From Mycetocola lacteus (GTDB taxonomy: Bacteria; Actinomycetota; Actinomycetes; Actinomycetales; Microbacteriaceae), in NCBI RefSeq assembly GCF_003667575.1, contig NZ_RCUY01000008.1:1-64000 (forward strand): a stretch of DNA of 64,000 nt, in the 5' to 3' direction. Positions 24,869 to 34,346 of this stretch are shown here, one piece after another. The translations under genes were made by a program, and so were the position numbers. The notes under the pieces were generated by a model, which ran no database searches, was not told where the DNA came from, and saw nothing but the letters and a program-made list of their open reading frames with translations. Within the stretch, counting starts at the first letter, position 1, and each line of letters begins with the position of its first letter.

Positions 24869-25624
24869 ATGTCCGGACACTCCAAGTGGGCAACAACCAA
24901 GCACAAGAAGGCGATCATCGATCAGCGCCGTGCGAAGTCGTTTGCCAAACTGATTAAGAACATCGAGGTTGCTGCGAAGATCGGTGGTGCCGATCTGTCC
25001 GGAAACCCCACCCTGGTTGACGCGGTTCAGAAGGCAAAGAAGACCTCCGTTCCCAACGACAACATCGACCGCGCGATCAAGCGTGGTGCGGGTCTGACCG
25101 GTGAGGTCATCAACTACACCACGATCATCTACGAGGGCTACGCACAGAACGGCGTCGCGCTCATGATCGAGTGTCTGACCGACAACAAGAACCGTGCGGC
25201 CGCCGACGTGCGTGCGGCGATGACCCGCAACGGCGGCACCATGGCCGACCCCGGTAGCGTGGCCTACAACTTCAACCGCAAGGGTCTGATCGTTGTCTCG
25301 GCCGAGAACACCACCGAGGACGACGTCATGGAGGCCGTGCTTGAGGCCGGCGCCGAAGAGGTTCTCAACGAGGGTGACACCTTCGAGATCATCACCGATG
25401 TGAGCGACCTGGTCACCGTGCGTAAGGCGCTGCAGGAGGCCGGTATCGACTACGAGTCCGCCGATGTTGCGATGATCCCGAACCTCAAGGTTGACGTGGA
25501 CGCCGAGACCGCCCGCAAGGTGTTCCGCCTGATCGATGCACTGGAAGAGTCCGACGACGTCCAGAACATCTACGGCAACTACGGCCTGAGCGCCGAGGTG
25601 CAGGCCGAGCTCGAGCAGGACTAG
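24869..25624 (+). CDS. yebC: YebC/PmpR family protein
   Basis: Conserved cytosolic protein of the YebC family (251 aa). Members are described as transcription factors or, more recently, as ribosome-associated factors that help translation of proline stretches. The N-terminal signature [18 protein letters not shown] is intact, followed by [10 protein letters not shown], the middle [10 protein letters not shown] segment and the C-terminal [13 protein letters not shown] at 24869 with GGGAG upstream. It precedes ruvC by 5 nt, an order conserved widely in bacteria. Which molecular role applies here cannot be told. Confidence 0.94.
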   Translation: MSGHSKWATTKHKKAIIDQRRAKSFAKLIKNIEVAAKIGGADLSGNPTLVDAVQKAKKTSVPNDNIDRAIKRGAGLTGEVINYTTIIYEGYAQNGVALMIECLTDNKNRAAADVRAAMTRNGGTMADPGSVAYNFNRKGLIVVSAENTTEDDVMEAVLEAGAEEVLNEGDTFEIITDVSDLVTVRKALQEAGIDYESADVAMIPNLKVDVDAETARKVFRLIDALEESDDVQNIYGNYGLSAEVQAELEQD

Positions 25625-25629
25625 GCATC

Positions 25630-26259
25630 GTGAGCACTCGGGTACTGGGTGTTGACCCGGGGCTCACCCGGTGCGGCATCGGCATTGTCGATGTCGCACC
25701 GAACCGTCGGGCCACCCTCGTGCACTACGGGGTGATCCGCACCAGCCCAGACATGTCCATCGACGCGCGACTCCTGGCCATCGCCGAGGGGATCGACGCG
25801 GCGATCGTGGAACACGCGCCCACCGCGATGGCGGTTGAGCGTGTGTTTGCCCAGCAAAACCTCAGCACGGTGATGGGGACCGCGCAGGCCAGTGGCCTGG
25901 CGCTGTACTCCGCCGCCAAGCACGGCATCCCGATTGGGATGCACACGCCGTCCGAGGTCAAGGCCTCGGTGACCGGCTACGGCAACGCCGAGAAGAAGCA
26001 GGTGCAGCAGATGGTTGCCCGCATCCTCGGCCTGGCCGAACTGCCCCAGCCCGCGGACGCCGCGGACGCCCTGGCCCTGGCGCTCTGTCACGCCTGGGGA
26101 GGCTTGGTTCCCGTCGGCGCCCGCCCGCACGGATCCCGCACCCCGGTGAGTGCCCCCACCTCGGGCAATCTGACGCCCGCCCAGCAGGCCTGGCGCAATG
26201 CCGAACAGGCCGGGGTCGCGTCCCCGCGCAATACCCGCACCGGCCGCTTCGGAAAGTAG
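25630..26259 (+). CDS. ruvC: Holliday junction resolvase RuvC
   Basis: Endonuclease that cuts Holliday junctions produced by recombination (209 aa), working with RuvAB. RNase H fold with acidic catalytic residues: Asp9 in GVDPGLTRCG, Glu in AVERVFAQQN and the Asp pair in DAADALALALCHA. A C-terminal extension of about 40 residues (NLTPAQQAWRNAEQ and following) goes beyond the usual end and is probably disordered. GTG start 5 nt after yebC. ruvA has its own promoter 115 nt downstream. Confidence 0.95.
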   Translation: MSTRVLGVDPGLTRCGIGIVDVAPNRRATLVHYGVIRTSPDMSIDARLLAIAEGIDAAIVEHAPTAMAVERVFAQQNLSTVMGTAQASGLALYSAAKHGIPIGMHTPSEVKASVTGYGNAEKKQVQQMVARILGLAELPQPADAADALALALCHAWGGLVPVGARPHGSRTPVSAPTSGNLTPAQQAWRNAEQAGVASPRNTRTGRFGK

Positions 26260-26362
26260 CCGCCACCGTGATGCGGGGTGAGCGTGGGCGAGTGCCCGCC
26301 CGATATCGCCGCTTCCTGCGTAATATCGGGCGTGGCAGTGAGTCCGTGTCGCAGGCGGGGCA

Positions 26363-26368
26363 TAGGCT
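26363..26368 (+). promoter_or_regulatory. -10 hexamer (TAGGCT) of ruvA
   Basis: TAGGCT is 6 nt before the GTG at 26375, which predicts a leaderless ruvAB mRNA. No ribosome site is needed or seen. Confidence 0.6.
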
Positions 26369-26374
26369 AGGGGC

Positions 26375-26986
26375 GTGATTGTAAGTCTTCGCGGGACCGT
26401 GCTCAGCACCACCGCCGGCCGAGTGGCCATCGAGGTAGGCGGCGTTGGTTACGCCGTACAGATTACGCCCGAACACGCGGTACGCCTGCGTGTGGGCGCC
26501 GAAACGTTTGTGCACATTTCGCACATCATCCGTGAGGATGCCCAGCTCCTGTTTGGGTTTGAAACCACCGAGCAGCTCGACGTCTTCGAGGTGCTCCTCG
26601 GCGTCAACGGTGTGGGCCCCAAATCCGCGCTCGGTGTGCTCGCCTCGATGAGCCCGGATCAGATCGCCGACGCCGTGGCCGCCGAGGACGACTCCGCGTT
26701 CCGCAAGGTCACCGGTATCGGCCCCAAGACCGCCAAGCTGATCATCGTCTCCCTGGCCGGCAAGCTCGTGGCCACCCGCCGGGTCAGCGCGAGTGCGACC
26801 GGCTCTGCCGCCGTCAAGGCCAGCGTGATCGAGGCCCTGCTGGGCCTCGGATGGAACGAACACGTGGCCGTGCCCGCGGTGGAGGCCGCCCTCGCCGCGA
26901 GTGGTGACCCCGCCTCCGCTACCGTGCCCGCGCTGCTGCGCGCCACCCTGTCGGCCCTCGGACCCCAGCCGGGGAGCGGACGATGA
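26375..26986 (+). CDS. ruvA: Holliday junction helicase subunit RuvA
   Basis: Tetrameric junction-binding protein that targets the RuvB motor to Holliday junctions (203 aa). Domain I is an OB fold (residues 1-62, with [12 protein letters not shown]), domain II holds two helix-hairpin-helix motifs ([16 protein letters not shown] near residue 72 and [13 protein letters not shown] near 108), and domain III (about 150-200) binds RuvB. GTG start, apparently leaderless. ATGA overlap with ruvB. Confidence 0.96.
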   Translation: MIVSLRGTVLSTTAGRVAIEVGGVGYAVQITPEHAVRLRVGAETFVHISHIIREDAQLLFGFETTEQLDVFEVLLGVNGVGPKSALGVLASMSPDQIADAVAAEDDSAFRKVTGIGPKTAKLIIVSLAGKLVATRRVSASATGSAAVKASVIEALLGLGWNEHVAVPAVEAALAASGDPASATVPALLRATLSALGPQPGSGR

Positions 26987-28023
26987 GCGTCGAATTCGAC
27001 GACGTCGCCGAAACCCTGAGCGCCACCGCCTCCGGGGACGCCGAGCTGGCCTTCGAGGGTGCCCTGCGCCCGAGCACGCTGAGCGAGTTTGTGGGACAGC
27101 AGAAGGTGCGCGGGCAGCTGGAGCTGCTGCTGCGCGCCGCGGCCCTGCAGGAGCGCACCCCCGATCACATCCTGCTAGCCGGCCCTCCCGGGCTCGGAAA
27201 AACCACCCTGGCGATGATCGTGGCCCAGGAGAGCGAGCGTCCGCTGCGCATGTCCAGCGGCCCGGCGATCCAGCATGCGGGCGATCTGGCCGCGCTGCTC
27301 TCCAGCCTGGTGCCCGGCGAGGTCCTCTTCATTGACGAGATTCACCGGATGGCGCGCTCCGCCGAGGAGATGCTCTACCTGGCGATGGAAGACTTCCGGA
27401 TCGACATCATGGTGGGCAAGGGCGCCGGTGCAACCTCGGTTCCGCTGGAACTCGCCCCGTTCACCCTGGTGGGCGCGACGACTCGCGCCGGTCTGCTCCC
27501 CAACCCACTGCGCGACCGATTTGGGTTCACCGCACACCTGGAGTTTTACGCCGATAACGAACTCGAACAGGTGCTCGCTCGCGCCGCCGGACTCCTGGAT
27601 CTGGACATCGATCGCGCGGCACTGGCCGAAATCGCCGGCCGCTGTCGAGGAACCCCGCGTATCGCCAACCGGCTGCTGCGCCGCGTCCGTGACTATGCGC
27701 TGGTTCACAATTCCCGCGCGGACCTCACCGCCGTGAGTGCCGCCCTGGAGCTGTATGACGTGGATCCGCTGGGGCTAGACCGCCTGGACCGGGCCGTCAT
27801 GGAGATCCTGCTCAAGCGCTTCGGCGGGGGACCGGTGGGGCTGAACACCCTGGCGGTATCCGTCGGAGAAGAGGCCGAAACCATCGAAAGTGTGGTGGAA
27901 CCCTTCCTGGTACGGATAGGTTTGATCATGCGCACCCCACGCGGTCGAATGGCGACCAATGAGGCCTACGCACACTTCGGGATTCAGCATCCCCACGCCC
28001 CGCAACAGGGCAATGACCTATAA
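26983..28023 (+). CDS. ruvB: Holliday junction helicase subunit RuvB
   Basis: Hexameric AAA+ motor that drives branch migration (346 aa). Walker A GPPGLGKT is at 67-74 and Walker B with DEIHRM near 116. The ATTRAG sensor and arginine finger region follows, and the C-terminal winged-helix domain ends with [13 protein letters not shown]. Translation is coupled to ruvA by a 4-nt overlap. The stop codon overlaps a perfect TATAAT that may be the promoter of yajC-secDF. Confidence 0.97.
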   Translation: MSVEFDDVAETLSATASGDAELAFEGALRPSTLSEFVGQQKVRGQLELLLRAAALQERTPDHILLAGPPGLGKTTLAMIVAQESERPLRMSSGPAIQHAGDLAALLSSLVPGEVLFIDEIHRMARSAEEMLYLAMEDFRIDIMVGKGAGATSVPLELAPFTLVGATTRAGLLPNPLRDRFGFTAHLEFYADNELEQVLARAAGLLDLDIDRAALAEIAGRCRGTPRIANRLLRRVRDYALVHNSRADLTAVSAALELYDVDPLGLDRLDRAVMEILLKRFGGGPVGLNTLAVSVGEEAETIESVVEPFLVRIGLIMRTPRGRMATNEAYAHFGIQHPHAPQQGNDL

Positions 28024-28071
28024 TTCAAGCGAACAACACACCCGAAACTTTGATCCCCGGCGCTCGCGCCG
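28019..28071 (+). promoter_or_regulatory. Candidate internal promoter and leader hairpin of yajC
   Basis: TATAAT (28019-28024) overlaps the ruvB stop codon. Transcription would start near 28031 and give a 62-nt leader containing CGGCG-CTCG-CGCCG (28058-28071), with GAAAGG immediately after it, 14 nt before the yajC ATG. No good -35 is seen. Confidence 0.4.
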
Positions 28072-28092
28072 CGAAAGGCTCTGCGTAAAATC

Positions 28093-28476
28093 ATGGACTT
28101 CATGACCGTCATCATGCTCGCCGTTATGGCACTGCTCATCTTCTTTATGTTCCGTAACGGTCAGAAGCGCAAGCGTGACCTCGCCGCCCTGCAGGAGCAG
28201 GTTGTTCCCGGTGCCGAGGTGATGACCAACGGTGGCATCTTCGGCACCATCATCTCGATTGATGACGAGAACAACAAGGTCCTGCTGGAGACCAGCCCCG
28301 GTACCATCCTCACCGTGCACCGTCAGATCGTCTCGCGCGTGGTTCCCACCGAGGAGCCGGCCGCCGAGGACGAGACCGCCGAGGCTCAGCTGAACGAGGA
28401 CAACGCCACCTTCGTGGGCGAGCCCGAGTTCGGTGAGCGCGCCGAGACCGCCAAGCCCAAGACCGACGAGAAGTAA
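28093..28476 (+). CDS. yajC: Preprotein translocase subunit YajC
   Basis: Small accessory subunit of the SecDF-YajC complex (127 aa). One membrane helix at about residues 4-20 (MTVIMLAVMALLIFFMF) is followed by the cytosolic YajC domain with GAEVMTNGGIFGTIISID. The last 45 residues are acidic and low-complexity, a longer tail than in enterobacteria. It is upstream of secD and secF in the usual order. A weak ribosome site lies rather far from the ATG. Confidence 0.93.
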   Translation: MDFMTVIMLAVMALLIFFMFRNGQKRKRDLAALQEQVVPGAEVMTNGGIFGTIISIDDENNKVLLETSPGTILTVHRQIVSRVVPTEEPAAEDETAEAQLNEDNATFVGEPEFGERAETAKPKTDEK

Positions 28477-28544
28477 CGCGCCTCTCCCATCGCACGCGTC
28501 GGGGTAGTTCTGGCGCGTCCCTCCATAGAAAGCTGAGTAGCCCA

Positions 28545-30275
28545 TTGGCACAATCACGACAGGCTCCCGTCCGCCACGGTAGGCGGGCGCTCATCTGGTT
28601 GGCGGTGATCCTCATTGCCATGTTTGGCGGTCTTGCCGCGGGAACGATGTTTGGGGACGCCTCCTGGCAGCCCAAGCTCGCCCTCGACCTGGAGGGTGGA
28701 ACGCAGATCATCCTCGAGCCCAAGCTTGAGGGTGGACAGCAGGTTTCCGCCGAGCAGCTGAACCAGGCCGTGTCGATCATCCGTCAGCGTGTGAACGCGA
28801 CCGGTGTGACCGAGGCCGAGGTTAACACCCAGGGTGGACGCAACATTGTTGTGTCGATCCCGGGCAAGGTCGATGAGGACACCCGGAAGCGGATCGAGTC
28901 CAGTGCTCAGCTGCAGTTCCGTTCGGTTCTGGTGGCGTCGGCTCCGACCACCACCACGACCGGCGAGGACGGCAAGGAGACGCCGAACCCCAAGCCGACC
29001 GATGACCTGTCCAAGACCCCGGCTACCAAGCCCACCGACGGGAGCGACCTGGCCTGGGTCACCCCGTACCTGAGCGCCGAGTTCCTGGCCACCGACTGCA
29101 AGACCCCGACCGGTGCCGAGAACGCGCCCAAGGATCAGCCGGTGGTGGCCTGCTCGGATGACGGTACCGTGCGCTACCTGCTGGGTCCGGTTGAGCTCAA
29201 CGGTGACTCGATCACCGATGCTTCCGCGGGCATCAAGACCACCTCCTCCGGTGCGAGCACCGGTGAGTGGGCTGTGAACATCACCCTCGCCGGCAAGGGC
29301 AAGGATGCGTTCACCGATGTGAGCAAGCGCCTGTACAAGCTGTACTCGGCCAACCAGAACGACGCCCGCGCGGCCTTCGCGTTTGTGCTTGATGGCAAGG
29401 TCATCTCGGCCCCGGTCATGCAGGGAGTCATCACCGATGGCCGCCCGAGCATCTCCGGTAACTTCAACGAGCAGAGCGCCAAGGCCCTCGCTGACCAGCT
29501 CAAGTACGGTGCACTGCCGCTGTCCTTCGGTGTGCAGTCCAGCTCGGAGATCTCCGCAACCCTGGGTGCCACTCAGCTTTCCGGCGGTATGCTCGCCGGT
29601 CTGATCGGTTTGATCCTGGTGGTCATCTACACGCTGTTCCAGTACCGTCTGCTGGGTTTTGTGACCATCTTCTCGCTCGTGGTGGCGGGAGCCCTCACCT
29701 ACGCGGCCCTGGCGCTCCTCTCGTGGGGGCAGGGCTACCGACTGTCGTTGGCAGGTGTGGCGGGTATCATCGTCGCGATCGGATTCACGGCGGACTCGTT
29801 CATCGTGTACTTCGAACGTATTCGAGATGAGCTCCGTGATGGCCGTGGCCTGGAATCCGCCGTGGAGGCCGGATGGAAGCGCGCCAAGCGCACCATCTAC
29901 GCGTCCAAGGGTGTGAACCTGCTGGCCGCCGTGGTGCTCTACCTGCTGGCCGTGGGTAACGTGCAGGGCTTCGCGTTCACGCTGGGTCTGACCACCGTGA
30001 TCGACGTCATCGTGGTGGTGCTCTTCACCCACCCGATGCTCCAGCTGCTTGCTCGTAACCGATTCTTTGCCAGCGGTCACCCGCTGACGGGTCTGGACCC
30101 CAACGCCCTCGGTGCGATCTACCGCGGACGCGCACAGTTCCGCACCCCCGAAATGACCGGTTCCAAGAAGGCCCTCGGGGCCAGCCGTGAGGCCCAGAAG
30201 CGTCAGACCATCGCCGAGCGCAAGCTCGCCGAGGCTCAGGCCGCCAACGGTTCGACCTCTTCGAAGGAGAGCTAA
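28545..30275 (+). CDS. secD: Protein translocase subunit SecD
   Basis: Proton-driven SecDF subunit that helps pull preproteins across the membrane after SecA action (576 aa). The first membrane helix (residues about 14-36) is followed by LDLEGGTQIILEP, the classical SecD motif, and by the large periplasmic domain, which contains a Thr/Pro/Lys-rich linker near residues 135-165. Five further membrane helices occur from about 345 on, including the GFTADSFIVYFERIRDE segment. The start is TTG at 28545, as the open frame allows no better codon nearby. The stop overlaps the secF start (TAATG). Confidence 0.94.
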   Translation: MAQSRQAPVRHGRRALIWLAVILIAMFGGLAAGTMFGDASWQPKLALDLEGGTQIILEPKLEGGQQVSAEQLNQAVSIIRQRVNATGVTEAEVNTQGGRNIVVSIPGKVDEDTRKRIESSAQLQFRSVLVASAPTTTTTGEDGKETPNPKPTDDLSKTPATKPTDGSDLAWVTPYLSAEFLATDCKTPTGAENAPKDQPVVACSDDGTVRYLLGPVELNGDSITDASAGIKTTSSGASTGEWAVNITLAGKGKDAFTDVSKRLYKLYSANQNDARAAFAFVLDGKVISAPVMQGVITDGRPSISGNFNEQSAKALADQLKYGALPLSFGVQSSSEISATLGATQLSGGMLAGLIGLILVVIYTLFQYRLLGFVTIFSLVVAGALTYAALALLSWGQGYRLSLAGVAGIIVAIGFTADSFIVYFERIRDELRDGRGLESAVEAGWKRAKRTIYASKGVNLLAAVVLYLLAVGNVQGFAFTLGLTTVIDVIVVVLFTHPMLQLLARNRFFASGHPLTGLDPNALGAIYRGRAQFRTPEMTGSKKALGASREAQKRQTIAERKLAEAQAANGSTSSKES

Positions 30276-31303
30276 TGCCCAGCCTCAACCTGACGTCGTT
30301 TGGTAACGACCTCTACACCGGCAAGCGTTCGATCAACTTCGTTGGTCGCCGCAAGCTGTGGTTCACCATCGCGATCCTGCTGGTGATCGGTTCGATCATG
30401 GTTCCCGTGGTGCGTGGCATCACGACCGGTGCACCGTTCAACTTCTCGATCGAGTTCACCGGTGGATCCGAGTTCACCGTGAGTGGCGTCACCGACGCCA
30501 ACCAGACCAAGGCTTCGGACGCCGTCTCCTCGGTGGTTCCCTCCGCCGTGTCGAAGGTCAGCGAGGTGGGCGACCACGCGATTCGTGTGCAGACCGACCA
30601 GATGACCTCGGACCAGTCCAGCCAGGTAGCCAAGGCTCTGGCCAGCACCTTCAAGGTCAACGAGAGCGAGGTGACCTCGTCCTTCATCGGCCCCTCCTGG
30701 GGTGCGGATGTGAGCCGGCAGGCGCTCACCGGTCTGGTGATCTTCCTGGTGCTGACCTTCATCATCATGGCCCTGTACTTCCGCACCTGGAAGATGTCGG
30801 CCGCGGCGATTATCGCCCTGGTGGACGTGCTGGTGATCACCCTGGGGGTTTATGCCCTCAGTGGATTCCAGATCAGCCCGGCCGCGGTGATTGGATTCCT
30901 GACGATCCTCGGCTACTCGCTGTATGACACGGTGGTGGTCTTCGACAAGATTCGAGAGAACACCACCGAGGCGGGGGAGCACTCGCCCCGCACGTTCGGT
31001 GAGTCGGTCAACCTGGCGGTCAACCAGACCCTGGTGCGTTCGATTAACACCTCGGTTGTGGCGGCTCTGCCGGTGGCCTCGATCCTGGTGATCGGTGACC
31101 TCTTCCTGGGTGCCGAGACCCTGCGGGACATTTCGCTGTCGCTGCTGGTGGGTATCCTCGTGGCCACCTACTCGACCATCTTCGTTGCGGCGCCGCTGTA
31201 CTCGCTGCTGCGCGAGAAGGAGCCGGCGATTGCCAAGCACGACCGCAAGGTGCTCGCCGACCGCGAGCGTGCGGCCGTTCAGGGCTCGACCTCCGAGGCC
31301 TAA
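30275..31303 (+). CDS. secF: Protein translocase subunit SecF
   Basis: Partner of SecD in post-translocational protein export (342 aa). The first membrane helix at about residues 28-48 is followed by SIEFTGGSEFTVSG, the counterpart of the SecD motif. The C-terminal half has five membrane helices with DTVVVFDKIREN between helices, typical of SecF. The ATG overlaps the last base of the secD stop. A terminator follows. Confidence 0.96.
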   Translation: MPSLNLTSFGNDLYTGKRSINFVGRRKLWFTIAILLVIGSIMVPVVRGITTGAPFNFSIEFTGGSEFTVSGVTDANQTKASDAVSSVVPSAVSKVSEVGDHAIRVQTDQMTSDQSSQVAKALASTFKVNESEVTSSFIGPSWGADVSRQALTGLVIFLVLTFIIMALYFRTWKMSAAAIIALVDVLVITLGVYALSGFQISPAAVIGFLTILGYSLYDTVVVFDKIRENTTEAGEHSPRTFGESVNLAVNQTLVRSINTSVVAALPVASILVIGDLFLGAETLRDISLSLLVGILVATYSTIFVAAPLYSLLREKEPAIAKHDRKVLADRERAAVQGSTSEA

Positions 31304-31323
31304 ACAGCTCAGCTACACCCTGG

Positions 31324-31366
31324 ACCGGGGCCCCGTCGCAATCGCGGCGGGGCTCCGGTTTTTTGG
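31324..31366 (+). terminator. Terminator after secF
   Basis: ACCGG-GGCCCCG and CGGGG-CT-CCGGT form an interrupted stem followed by six Ts. Confidence 0.75.
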
Positions 31367-31476
31367 TGGTGGCGGTGGGTACAGTGTGGTGTTCGCGGTT
31401 AGCGGTGGGCCGTGGTCTTTGTGGGGGCGGGGAGCGGGCATAATAGGGAGCAGAGACATGAGGTGGTGAATCGACG

Positions 31477-33726
31477 ATGACCGATACAAATACGGCGAAT
31501 GCGTCGCTGCGGCGGCTGGTTCCGCGCATTTTTTCCAAGGCTCAGCCGGCGGGTGCCGTGGACCGATTGGTTCGAACCGCCCGCACGCACCACCCGCGCG
31601 CCGACCTGTCGGTGATCGAGCGGGCCTATACCGTTGCCGAGCGTGCCCACCGCGGGCAGAAGCGTCAGAGCGGTGAGCCCTATATCACCCATCCGGTGGC
31701 GGTCGCCCAGATCCTCGCGGATCTGGGCCTCGGCCCGCGCACCCTCGCCGGTGCGCTGCTGCACGATACGGTGGAGGACACCGACTACACCCTGGACCAG
31801 TTGCGCGCCGATTTCGGTGATGAGATCGCGATGCTGGTGGACGGGGTCACCAAGCTGGACAAGGTCAAGTACGGGGATGCCGCTCAGGCCGAAACCGTGC
31901 GCAAGATGATCGTGGCGATGTCCAAGGACATTCGTGTGCTGATCATCAAGCTGGCCGACCGCCTCCACAACGCCCGCACCTGGGGCTTCGTGCCGCCGGA
32001 GAAGTCGACCCGCAAGGCCACCGAGACGCTGGAAATCTACGCGCCGCTGGCCCACCGCCTGGGTATTCAGACGATCAAGTGGGAGCTGGAAGACCTCTCC
32101 TTCGCGGTCCTATACCCCAAGATCTATGCCGAGATCGAGTCGCTGGTTAAGGAGCGCACGCCCAAGCGTGAGGAGTTCGTCCAGCAGGTGATCCAGGAGG
32201 TCACCACCGATCTGCGCGCGGCGAAGATCCGTGGCAAGGTCATGGGCCGGCCCAAGCAGTACTACTCGATCTATCAGAAGATGATTCTGCGTGGGCGCGA
32301 GTTTGATGACATCTACGACCTGGTGGGTATCCGCGTGATCGTGAACTCGGTGCGCGACTGCTATGCGGTCCTCGGTGCGATCCATGCCCGCTGGACCCCG
32401 ATCCCTGGTCGCTTCAAGGACTACATCGCAACCCCGAAGTTCAACCTCTATCAGTCGCTGCACACCACCGTGATCGGCCCCGGCGGTAAGTCGGTGGAGA
32501 TTCAGATCCGCACCCAGGAGATGCACGAGCACGCCGAGTACGGTGTGGCCGCGCACTGGGCGTATAAGGAGCGCAACGCGGGCAATAAGGTTGAGGTTTC
32601 GCGCTCAACCGGGACCGATATGGCCTGGCTCAAGCACATCTCCGATTGGCAGGCCGAGACCGCCGATCCGGGTGAATTCCTGGACTCGCTGCGCTTCGAA
32701 ATTGGTGCCAAGGAAGTGTACGTGTTCACCCCCAAGGGGCGCGTGGTGGGCCTGCCCGCCGGGGCGACCCCGGTGGACTTCGCCTATGCGGTGCACACCG
32801 AGGTGGGCCACCGCACGATGGGTTCCAAGGTCAACGGCCGCCTGGTGCCGCTGGAGACCGAACTGAACTCCGGGGACGTGGTGGAAGTCTTCACCTCGAA
32901 GAACCCCGACTCGGGCCCCAGCCAGGACTGGCTGGCGTTTGTGAAGAGCACCCGGGCGCGCAATAAGATCCGGCAGTGGTTCACCAAGGAGCGCCGCGAC
33001 GAGGCCATCGAGCAGGGCAAGGACGCGATCGCCCGGGCGATGCGGAAGCAGAACCTGCCGCTGCAGAAGCTCATGGACCGCGACAGCTTCGCCGAGGTTG
33101 CCGCCCAGATGCGCTACGAGGACGTCTCGGCCCTCTACGCCGCCGTGGGCGAGGGGCACGTCTCGACCCAGTCGGTCCTGGAGAAGGTGGTTTCGCTGCT
33201 CCAGGGCGATCAGGAGGCCGAGGAGCACGCGATCGAGTTCCCGATGCGCGGCCGCGTCCGCCCGCAGGAACACAGCGACTCCGGTGTGCTGGTGCGCGGG
33301 GCCGCCGACATCCTGGTTAAGCTGGCCAAGTGCTGCACCCCGGTGCCCGGGGATGAGATCGTCGGCTTTGTGACCCGCGGGTCGGGTGTCTCAGTGCACC
33401 GCGCCGACTGCCACAACGTCCAGGGTCTGATGCAGGAACCGGATCGAATGATCGAGGTGGCCTGGGCCGCATCCTCAAAGAGCGTGTTCATGGTGCAGAT
33501 CCAGGTGGAAGCCCTGGACCGCGCGGGCCTGCTGAGTGACGTGACCCGGGTGCTCAGCGAACACCACGTCAACATCCTCTCGGCGAATGTCTCGACCTCA
33601 AGCAACCGCCTGGCGATTTCTCGTTTTGTCTTCGAAATGGGCGACACCACCCACCTGGATCGTGTCCTGAACGCGGTGCGCCGCATCGATGCCGTCTACG
33701 ACGTCTACCGGGTGACTGGCGGCTAG
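31477..33726 (+). CDS. rel: Bifunctional (p)ppGpp synthetase/hydrolase Rel
   Basis: Central enzyme of the stringent response: makes (p)ppGpp from ATP and GTP/GDP on stalled ribosomes and degrades it otherwise (749 aa). The N-terminal HD hydrolase keeps His72 and HDTVED at 96-101, so hydrolysis should work. The synthetase domain includes [19 protein letters not shown] and [19 protein letters not shown] (about 415-475), zinc-finger/helical and C-terminal ACT domains follow. The ATG at 31477 has GAGGTGG somewhat upstream. It appears to be the single long RSH enzyme typical of actinobacteria. A terminator overlaps the end of the convergent gene. Confidence 0.96.
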   Translation: MTDTNTANASLRRLVPRIFSKAQPAGAVDRLVRTARTHHPRADLSVIERAYTVAERAHRGQKRQSGEPYITHPVAVAQILADLGLGPRTLAGALLHDTVEDTDYTLDQLRADFGDEIAMLVDGVTKLDKVKYGDAAQAETVRKMIVAMSKDIRVLIIKLADRLHNARTWGFVPPEKSTRKATETLEIYAPLAHRLGIQTIKWELEDLSFAVLYPKIYAEIESLVKERTPKREEFVQQVIQEVTTDLRAAKIRGKVMGRPKQYYSIYQKMILRGREFDDIYDLVGIRVIVNSVRDCYAVLGAIHARWTPIPGRFKDYIATPKFNLYQSLHTTVIGPGGKSVEIQIRTQEMHEHAEYGVAAHWAYKERNAGNKVEVSRSTGTDMAWLKHISDWQAETADPGEFLDSLRFEIGAKEVYVFTPKGRVVGLPAGATPVDFAYAVHTEVGHRTMGSKVNGRLVPLETELNSGDVVEVFTSKNPDSGPSQDWLAFVKSTRARNKIRQWFTKERRDEAIEQGKDAIARAMRKQNLPLQKLMDRDSFAEVAAQMRYEDVSALYAAVGEGHVSTQSVLEKVVSLLQGDQEAEEHAIEFPMRGRVRPQEHSDSGVLVRGAADILVKLAKCCTPVPGDEIVGFVTRGSGVSVHRADCHNVQGLMQEPDRMIEVAWAASSKSVFMVQIQVEALDRAGLLSDVTRVLSEHHVNILSANVSTSSNRLAISRFVFEMGDTTHLDRVLNAVRRIDAVYDVYRVTGG

Positions 33727-33742
33727 CCTCGATGCCGCTCTC

Positions 33743-33778
33743 ACGCCCGCCCACTCAGTCCGAGTGGGCGGGCGTTGG
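33743..33778 (+). terminator. Terminator of rel, overlapping the 3' end of the convergent gene
   Basis: ACGCCCGCCCACTC (33743-33756) pairs perfectly with 33762-33775. The T-tract is poor. The stop codon of the minus-strand gene (33755-33757) lies at the hairpin tip. Confidence 0.65.
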
Positions 33779-34204
33779 TGATTCCGGCTCGGTGAGTTCG
33801 ACCCAGAGTCCGGCGATCCGGGTGCGACGTTCTTCGGGGATAGCTCCGGGGAGAACGGTGGCGTCGAGGATGCTCCAGCGGTGTGTGCGATGACGCTGGG
33901 TGCCCTGGAACGTGTGTCGGAGGGGGCGGGGGACATCGAGGTCCCGGATCCAGCGCGCGGACGCACCCACCGCACACAGTCGGTGACTATCGGCGGGTTC
34001 GGGCAGCGCCAGGGCGAGTGCTCGGGCACGCAGCGCGGAGGTCTCGGGAATGTCGATCGGGACAAAGCCTCGTTCGAGGGCATACACCTCGCCACGCAGC
34101 CGCGCACCCATCAGCTGAGCCAGCGGCATATCCGCGGTGGTGAGCAGATCCGGAAGGTGGGCCCCCGGACCCGGGAAGAGTCGAGCCAGATCTACCGGGG
34201 TCAT
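33755..34204 (-). CDS. Conserved hypothetical protein, AbiEi-antitoxin-like
   Basis: Protein of 149 aa. It resembles short actinobacterial proteins often named type IV toxin-antitoxin AbiEi family: a helix ending LTTADMPLAQLMGARL, then RGEVYALERGFVPIDIPET, a repeated leucine/alanine helix (RARALALALPEP) and AVGASARWI. That assignment is tentative, because no nucleotidyltransferase toxin (AbiEii) is adjacent. The ATG at 34204 is chosen because homologues begin MTPVDLARLFPGP-like; the frame is open further upstream, but that stretch is tandem-repeat DNA. A CAGGCT hexamer is 6 nt before the ATG. The coding end lies in the rel terminator. Confidence 0.6.
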   Translation of the reverse strand: MTPVDLARLFPGPGAHLPDLLTTADMPLAQLMGARLRGEVYALERGFVPIDIPETSALRARALALALPEPADSHRLCAVGASARWIRDLDVPRPLRHTFQGTQRHRTHRWSILDATVLPGAIPEERRTRIAGLWVELTEPESPTPAHSD

Positions 34205-34225
34205 GTTCCCAGCCTGTCCACCTTT

Positions 34226-34293
34226 GGGGGAAAAGTCCAGGGTTCGGACGCCCCGGACAGGGGGAAATGTGCAGGGTGCGGACGCCCCGGACA
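34226..34293. repeat. Two-copy 34-bp tandem repeat
   Basis: Units 34226-34259 and 34260-34293 match at 31 of 34 positions and share the core CGGACGCCCCGGACA. They lie just upstream of the AbiEi-like gene (read on the minus strand) and next to the terminator of the DUF349 gene. The period is not a multiple of three and no spacers are present, so this is neither coding nor CRISPR. Confidence 0.85.
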
Positions 34294-34297
34294 ACCA

Positions 34298-34333
34298 GAA
34301 CGGCCACGGAACCCGAGGGTTCCGTGGCCGTTC
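34298..34333 (-). terminator. Hairpin after the DUF349 gene, probable terminator
   Basis: GAACGGCCACGGAACC pairs perfectly over 16 bp around a 4-nt loop. On the minus strand only TGGTTGT follows, so T-richness is modest. Confidence 0.65.
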
Positions 34334-34346
34334 GTATGAAGGAAGC

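Noticed and set aside
34226..34293. CRISPR array
   Set aside because: Only two directly abutting units with no spacers and no cas gene.
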